Shown here one piece after another: positions 62,811 to 64,000 of a DNA stretch of 64,000 nucleotides (position 1 is its first letter; every line of letters starts with the position of its first letter). This DNA is from Bugula neritina. Its lineage: Eukaryota > Bryozoa > Gymnolaemata > Cheilostomatida > Bugulidae. Both the position numbers and the translations under genes were made by a program. The notes beneath the pieces are model-generated. The model was not told where the DNA came from. It saw only the letters and a program-made list of their open reading frames with translations, and did no database searches. The stretch is taken from positions 24,330,819 through 24,394,818 of the forward strand of contig OZ037768.1 in the NCBI GenBank assembly GCA_964035545.1, read 5' to 3'.

Positions 62811-63127
62811 CAAATAGTCCTACTTTTCTTATTTCGGTGAATTCTTAAATCAAGTGCTTATAAATTGTCTTCACATTCCGATTGGCACTCATAAACTGGA
62901 AAATTGCATTTGCTGCCATGATGATGATCTACCTCTACAGAAGATGTTCAGTCTTTATTTTACAAGTGCCTGCAAAGCAAATGCACAAAACAGTACCTAG
63001 TTTAAATATATTTATATCAGATACCTTGAATGTAGTTGACTTTGACTGATAAATTTAATGGTAAATTATATCCATCCCATTGCTGACTCATCCTACCTGC
63101 TATTGTAGAAGGCTGATTTCACTAATA

Positions 63128-63240
63128 GTGCACATGCCCAGTCACTGCTCATAAATTTACCCTGCTGTACTGATTTCACCTTTAAAAAGAAGCTGGCTTT
63201 TAGTAGGCGTGTCCTCAGCCGTATAATCCTATTACCTATT
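63128..63240 (-). promoter_or_regulatory. Conserved promoter block of gene C
   Basis: GTGACTGGGCATGTGCAC about 37 bases and GAGGACACGCCTACTA about 110 bases upstream of the ATG at 63091 on the coding strand, followed further upstream by CCAATAGG (rc of 63235-63242 region), as in genes A and B. Confidence 0.55.
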
Positions 63241-63259
63241 GGTCAACAGGCAACGTACA

Positions 63260-64000
63260 ACTTGATGGATTTAACTTATATCCAGCCTTCTAATAATCAG
63301 AGTCTGTCTATTAGACAATCAATCGGTGGTTATGAACTGAGTTGGTCACATTGAAAAGTCTGTTAACTGGTCAGACTTCATAACCATATTCAGTAAAGTG
63401 ATGAATTATTACCCTGTATAGTTTTTCAGTAACAATTGCATTCAGTTTAAATTACTGCATTTAAAAGACTTTTATAATGAGTTTCAAAATATTTGTTCTG
63501 CAGCTCATAATTTTAAATTTAATGTTTATATATTCATAAAACCATGATCAATGCATGAAGGGTTCACGTACTAGTAGTAGACAAATTAACTAATAGTTAC
63601 TAGATATTACTTCCTTTGCTTCAAAGAAGAGGTCGTCTGCCTTCTGTCTGTAGAAACAAGAAATGTTATAGAGTCAGGATGACAACTTAAAATTTTTAAA
63701 GCTGTTTTTTGTGTGTTCATTATTCTAAAATCAGTTTAAAAAGTAAAGGCTGCAGTAATTGATTTCTCTGTGCATGAAACTATATAAATTTTATCTGTTT
63801 TCTTTCAAGTACAAGTTTTATACTGGTATTAGAATAGTTTGATGCGCATGTTTTGGTAAGAACTGGTGGTGTTCTAGAATCATGGTAATATTTACATGAA
63901 ACAATTAAGTAAACTCAGACTCGCATCTCACCACAACTTAAAGCAAGGGGAATCCCCTTTATCCTTCACAACCCAATTTTGATGTCAAAACATAATTAAT
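63260..64000. other. Upstream flank of gene C, inverted match to 38.9-39.9 kb
   Basis: On the minus strand this follows the flank of gene B almost collinearly (ATTAATTATGTTTTGAC at both outer ends, the GGGGATTCCCC site, TAGACAGACTCTG-type sequence near the promoter). No exon is seen. The homology runs to the window edge, so the duplication continues outside. Confidence 0.65.

Overview
This is a window of AT-rich animal genomic DNA. The genes carry many short, phase-consistent GT-AG introns, and introns and spacers are full of micro- and minisatellites and small transposons. The gene content (a TRPV channel, C2H2 zinc-finger factors with a CtBP-type motif, and a secreted PAN/mucin/peritrophin protein) plus a copia element primed by the anticodon arm of initiator tRNA-Met indicate a metazoan, most likely an aquatic invertebrate. 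I cannot name the phylum. No rRNA, tRNA, CRISPR or bacterial-style operon was seen.

Layout. 1-168: end of a terminal-inverted-repeat (TIR) transposon. 250-8591 (+): last 19 exons of a gene for a Ser/Thr-rich protein that I do not recognise; nearly every longer intron holds a minisatellite at a splice site. 9057-16892 (-): complete 14-exon TRPV channel gene, 825 codons, tail-to-tail with the first gene. 16.9-23 kb: spacer with a duplicated orphan exon and a TA-flanked TIR element. 23.1-31.5 kb (-): zinc-finger paralogue A. 32.3-32.5 kb (-): second copy of the orphan exon. 32.9-35.6 kb (-): secreted PAN/mucin/chitin-binding locus with two possible 3' ends. 40.1-45.9 kb (+): zinc-finger paralogue B, intact. 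50.0-63.1 kb (-): zinc-finger paralogue C, which has a nonsense codon and a frameshift in exon 2, and whose introns hold a decayed copia element, a nest of TIR transposons and a gag-bearing LTR element. The window ends in sequence upstream of C that matches the sequence upstream of B.

The three zinc-finger genes are the main point of interest. Each has the same plan: a short first exon with a PLDLS-type (CtBP-binding) motif, a second exon built round a 21-bp coding minisatellite (2 units in B, about 11 in A, about 30 in C), a short acidic exon, then four C2H2 fingers split over the last three exons. B and C are an inverted tail-to-tail duplication with its axis near 47.95 kb. Three transposon insertions account for almost all the extra length of C. 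B looks fully functional. A has lost the splice donor that joins its N-terminal half to its fingers. C can be read through only if exon 2 is skipped. The exon phases allow this.
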